Shown here: positions 7,110 to 7,349 of the stretch, piece after piece
Numbering within the stretch: the stretch's first letter is position 1
How the letters are laid out: each line of letters opens with the position of its first letter
Source of the DNA: Oceanospirillaceae bacterium UBA7410
GTDB lineage: Bacteria; Pseudomonadota; Gammaproteobacteria; Pseudomonadales; Balneatricaceae
Assembly: GCA_002470565.1 (NCBI GenBank)
Contig: DKMQ01000001.1
Coordinates: 7,627 to 14,975, forward strand
Direction of reading: 5' to 3'
Length of the DNA stretch: 7,349 nucleotides
The notes under the pieces: generated by a model
Told to the model about the DNA's origin: nothing
Database searches by the model: none
The model's input: the letters and a program-made list of their open reading frames with translations, nothing else
Translations under genes and position numbers: made by a program

Positions 7110-7138
7110 ATGTTATCCGAGCGCAGCGTCTGTGTGAA
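7110..7138 (-). promoter_or_regulatory. Predicted sigma70-type promoter of ribE
   Basis: Read on the minus strand, the -35 is TTCACA (7133-7138, 5 of 6 matches), followed by a 17-bp spacer and the -10 TAACAT (7110-7115, 4 of 6). Transcription would start near 7103, leaving a leader of about 44 nt. That is too short for an FMN riboswitch. No convincing promoter for dusC was found on the other strand; TTAAAA (7077-7082) with TATATA (7101-7106) is a weak candidate. Confidence 0.4.
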
Positions 7139-7152
7139 GTAGAGTTTAACTT

Positions 7153-7349
7153 GTGAGCCGTATCATTTTGGCACCAATGGAAGGTTTGGCCGACAATATA
7201 TTGCGTGACTGCCTTACCCAAATAGGTGGCATTGACTTGTGTGTCACAGAGTTCATTCGGGTTACCACTCAATTATTGCCTCCAAAAGTATTTCATCGCT
7301 TGTGTCCAGAGTTAGCCAATGGCTGTAAAACTCCAGCAGGTATACCTGT
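7153..7349 (+). CDS. dusC: tRNA-dihydrouridine synthase C, N-terminal part (3' end outside window)
   Basis: FMN-dependent, NADPH-using enzyme that reduces a uridine in tRNA to dihydrouridine; E. coli DusC acts at position 16. Only the first 65 codons are present. They read [18 protein letters not shown], then [26 protein letters not shown] and a TPAG segment. These match the N-terminus of E. coli DusC as I recall it (LLAPMEGVLDSLVRELL, CITEFVRV, LLPVKVFHRICPEL) much better than DusA or DusB. APMEG is the start of the FMN-binding barrel. The start is a GTG: an in-frame TAA at 7147-7149 closes the frame upstream, and the next ATG lies inside the APMEG motif. A modest TAGAG (7140-7144) precedes it by 8 nt. 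It is divergent from riboflavin synthase, which makes the precursor of its cofactor. Confidence 0.93.
   Translation, partial: MSRIILAPMEGLADNILRDCLTQIGGIDLCVTEFIRVTTQLLPPKVFHRLCPELANGCKTPAGIP

Noticed and set aside
7060..7152. FMN riboswitch upstream of riboflavin synthase
   Set aside because: The whole gap is only 93 nt and is shared with dusC. FMN aptamers need more than this, and the conserved aptamer motifs are not visible.
6518..7156. A 212-codon open frame on the plus strand opposite riboflavin synthase
   Set aside because: It is antisense to a gene with every conserved riboflavin synthase motif, its translation resembles no family I know, and it has no clear ribosome site. It is a shadow frame.
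1..7349. Mobile element, CRISPR array, toxin-antitoxin or defence system
   Set aside because: No transposase, integrase, direct-repeat array, tRNA or att-like repeats, or known defence motifs are visible. Every long frame is accounted for by conserved housekeeping or DUF genes.

Overview
The window is a compact piece of a gammaproteobacterial chromosome. It carries seven protein-coding genes, the first and last cut by the window edges, and no RNA genes, mobile elements, CRISPR arrays or long repeats. Several products align closely, from memory, with the E. coli proteins: NadK, GlpG, YeaC, PepN, HemH, riboflavin synthase and DusC. The order nadK / rhomboid / DUF1315 / DUF2797 / pepN resembles what I recall around pepN in Pseudomonas. 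The moderate, slightly AT-leaning composition and the ferrochelatase N-terminus suggest a Pseudomonadales/Oceanospirillales-like or related marine lineage. Genus cannot be decided from this window.

Left block (1-5329, all + strand): the C-terminal three quarters of NAD kinase, a GlpG-type rhomboid protease, a small DUF1315 (YeaC-like) protein, a cysteine-rich DUF2797 protein and a complete aminopeptidase N. Junctions are tight: 4-nt ATGA overlaps at nadK/glpG and DUF2797/pepN, a 2-nt gap between DUF1315 and DUF2797, and a 67-nt gap before DUF1315. This looks like one operon or two abutting ones, with translational coupling.

Middle (5330-6454): a 117-nt gap with a good sigma70-type promoter and a 12-bp perfect palindrome leads into hemH (ferrochelatase, last step of protoheme synthesis). 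The promoter and ribosome-binding site together place the start at 5447 rather than at the longer in-frame starts.

Right block (6451-7349): riboflavin synthase lies on the minus strand, convergent with hemH; the two stop codons overlap inside a possible hairpin. A 93-nt divergent intergenic region with a 21-nt near-perfect dyad separates it from the start of dusC (tRNA-dihydrouridine synthase C, an FMN enzyme) on the plus strand.

Overall this is ordinary housekeeping DNA (NADP, heme and flavin cofactors, peptide turnover, membrane proteolysis, tRNA modification). The least understood gene is the DUF2797 protein, which shows nine clustered N-terminal cysteines followed by what may be a degenerate GIY-YIG-like fold. 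I see no strong evidence for a new defence or mobile system.
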